Source of the DNA: Candidatus Zixiibacteriota bacterium
Lineage (GTDB): Bacteria; Zixibacteria; MSB-5A5; GN15; FEB-12
Assembly: GCA_023700785.1 (NCBI GenBank)
Contig: JAMPYH010000192.1
Coordinates: 1-5,482, forward strand
Length of the DNA stretch: 5,482 nucleotides
Reading direction: 5' to 3'
Of this stretch, positions 5,324 to 5,482 are shown piece after piece; position 1 is the stretch's first letter, and each line of letters starts with the position of its first letter. Position numbers and translations under genes: made by a program. A model generated the notes under the pieces. The model had not been told where the DNA came from. It made no database searches and saw only the letters and a list, made by a program, of their open reading frames with translations.

Positions 5324-5349
5324 CAGTCCGACCTGCGACGGTCGGACTG
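5324..5349. other. Intercistronic hairpin between the two exbD genes
   Basis: CAGTCCGACC (5324-5333), loop TGCGAC, GGTCGGACTG (5340-5349) is a perfect 10-bp inverted repeat in the 65-bp gap between the exbD genes. No U-run follows on the minus strand (the next bases are CTGAGAGGAG), so it is not a rho-independent terminator. In the mRNA it would form a stable stem ending a few bases before the AGGAG ribosome-binding site of the downstream exbD. That position suits a role in mRNA stability, processing or tuning of relative expression. Confidence 0.6.
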
Positions 5350-5366
5350 GCAAAGGTCGCTTGCTC

Positions 5367-5482
5367 TTAGGATGTTTCCTGTTCGGTGATGATCAGGAAT
5401 CGGGTCATTTCCTTTTCCGTCATCGCGTCCATGACATCCTGCATGACACCAAAATTCGCTCGCTTGTCCGCCTTCACGACGA
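5367..5482 (-). CDS. exbD: ExbD/TolR family protein, C-terminal end only (runs off the right edge)
   Basis: Translating the minus strand from the right edge gives 37 codons and a TAA at 5369-5367. Residues include VVKADKRANFGVMQDVMDAM and end FLIITEQETS. This is the typical ExbD C-terminal segment: K.D..A.FG.VQ.VMDAM, then a strand with the ITE/ITD ending. It aligns with HRDANYADLVNMLDEID of the neighbouring long ExbD but stops soon after, so it is the standard short form. It is upstream of the long exbD and tonB on the same strand, indicating an exbD-exbD-tonB operon, with exbB expected further upstream as in FCB relatives. The membrane helix and catalytic Asp lie outside the window. Confidence 0.88.
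   Translation of the reverse strand, partial: VVKADKRANFGVMQDVMDAMTEKEMTRFLIITEQETS

Overview
The window looks like a bacterial chromosome fragment from the FCB superphylum, most likely Zixibacteria or a close relative. This taxonomic call is inference. It rests on the secreted protein ending in a 'GCCVNLRGNVDG...IDISDL' twin dockerin-like tail, on the long ExbD and TonB variants, and on a LexA-type operator that fits the pattern I recall for Fibrobacter, another FCB member. Base composition is moderately GC-rich. Genes have good Shine-Dalgarno sites. I see no tRNA, rRNA, CRISPR array, insertion sequence or other mobile element.

Layout. (1) 1-680, minus strand: a compact two-gene unit. The first gene (602-348) encodes an 84-residue cysteine-rich zinc-ribbon protein resembling the extreme C-terminus of class II ribonucleotide reductase. 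The second (315 to beyond the left edge) encodes the N-terminus of a Hel308/Ski2-like superfamily 2 helicase. Upstream is a strong promoter (TTGACA, 17 bp, TATCGT) whose spacer holds a perfect 8-bp inverted repeat, ACTGCACA-TT-TGTGCAGT. It fits the Fibrobacter-type LexA box TGCNCN4GTGCA, so the unit is plausibly part of the SOS response. (2) 781-922, plus strand: a small, unrecognised, hydrophilic 42-codon ORF behind a near-perfect Shine-Dalgarno site. (3) 1019-2896, plus strand: a secreted protein with a signal peptide, an LVIVD-repeat propeller-type region of the choice-of-anchor B family, a cohesin-like domain and two dockerin-like repeats. (4) 2915-2944: a bidirectional terminator between convergent genes. 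(5) 3711-2965, minus strand: a TonB paralog with its own upstream inverted repeat. (6) 5482-3911, minus strand: an ExbD (C-terminal end only), a second and longer ExbD, and a second TonB. The last two are coupled by a TAATG overlap, and the unit ends in its own terminator.

How the genes work together. The right half encodes most of a proton-motive-force transduction module. ExbD subunits (with ExbB expected just beyond the right edge) energise TonB, which drives outer-membrane transport. Two ExbDs and two TonBs suggest either hetero-oligomeric motors or alternative TonB outputs. The left half is a probable DNA-damage-inducible unit. The most novel point is the pairing, under one apparent LexA-controlled promoter, of a repair-type helicase with a free-standing RNR-tail-like zinc ribbon.
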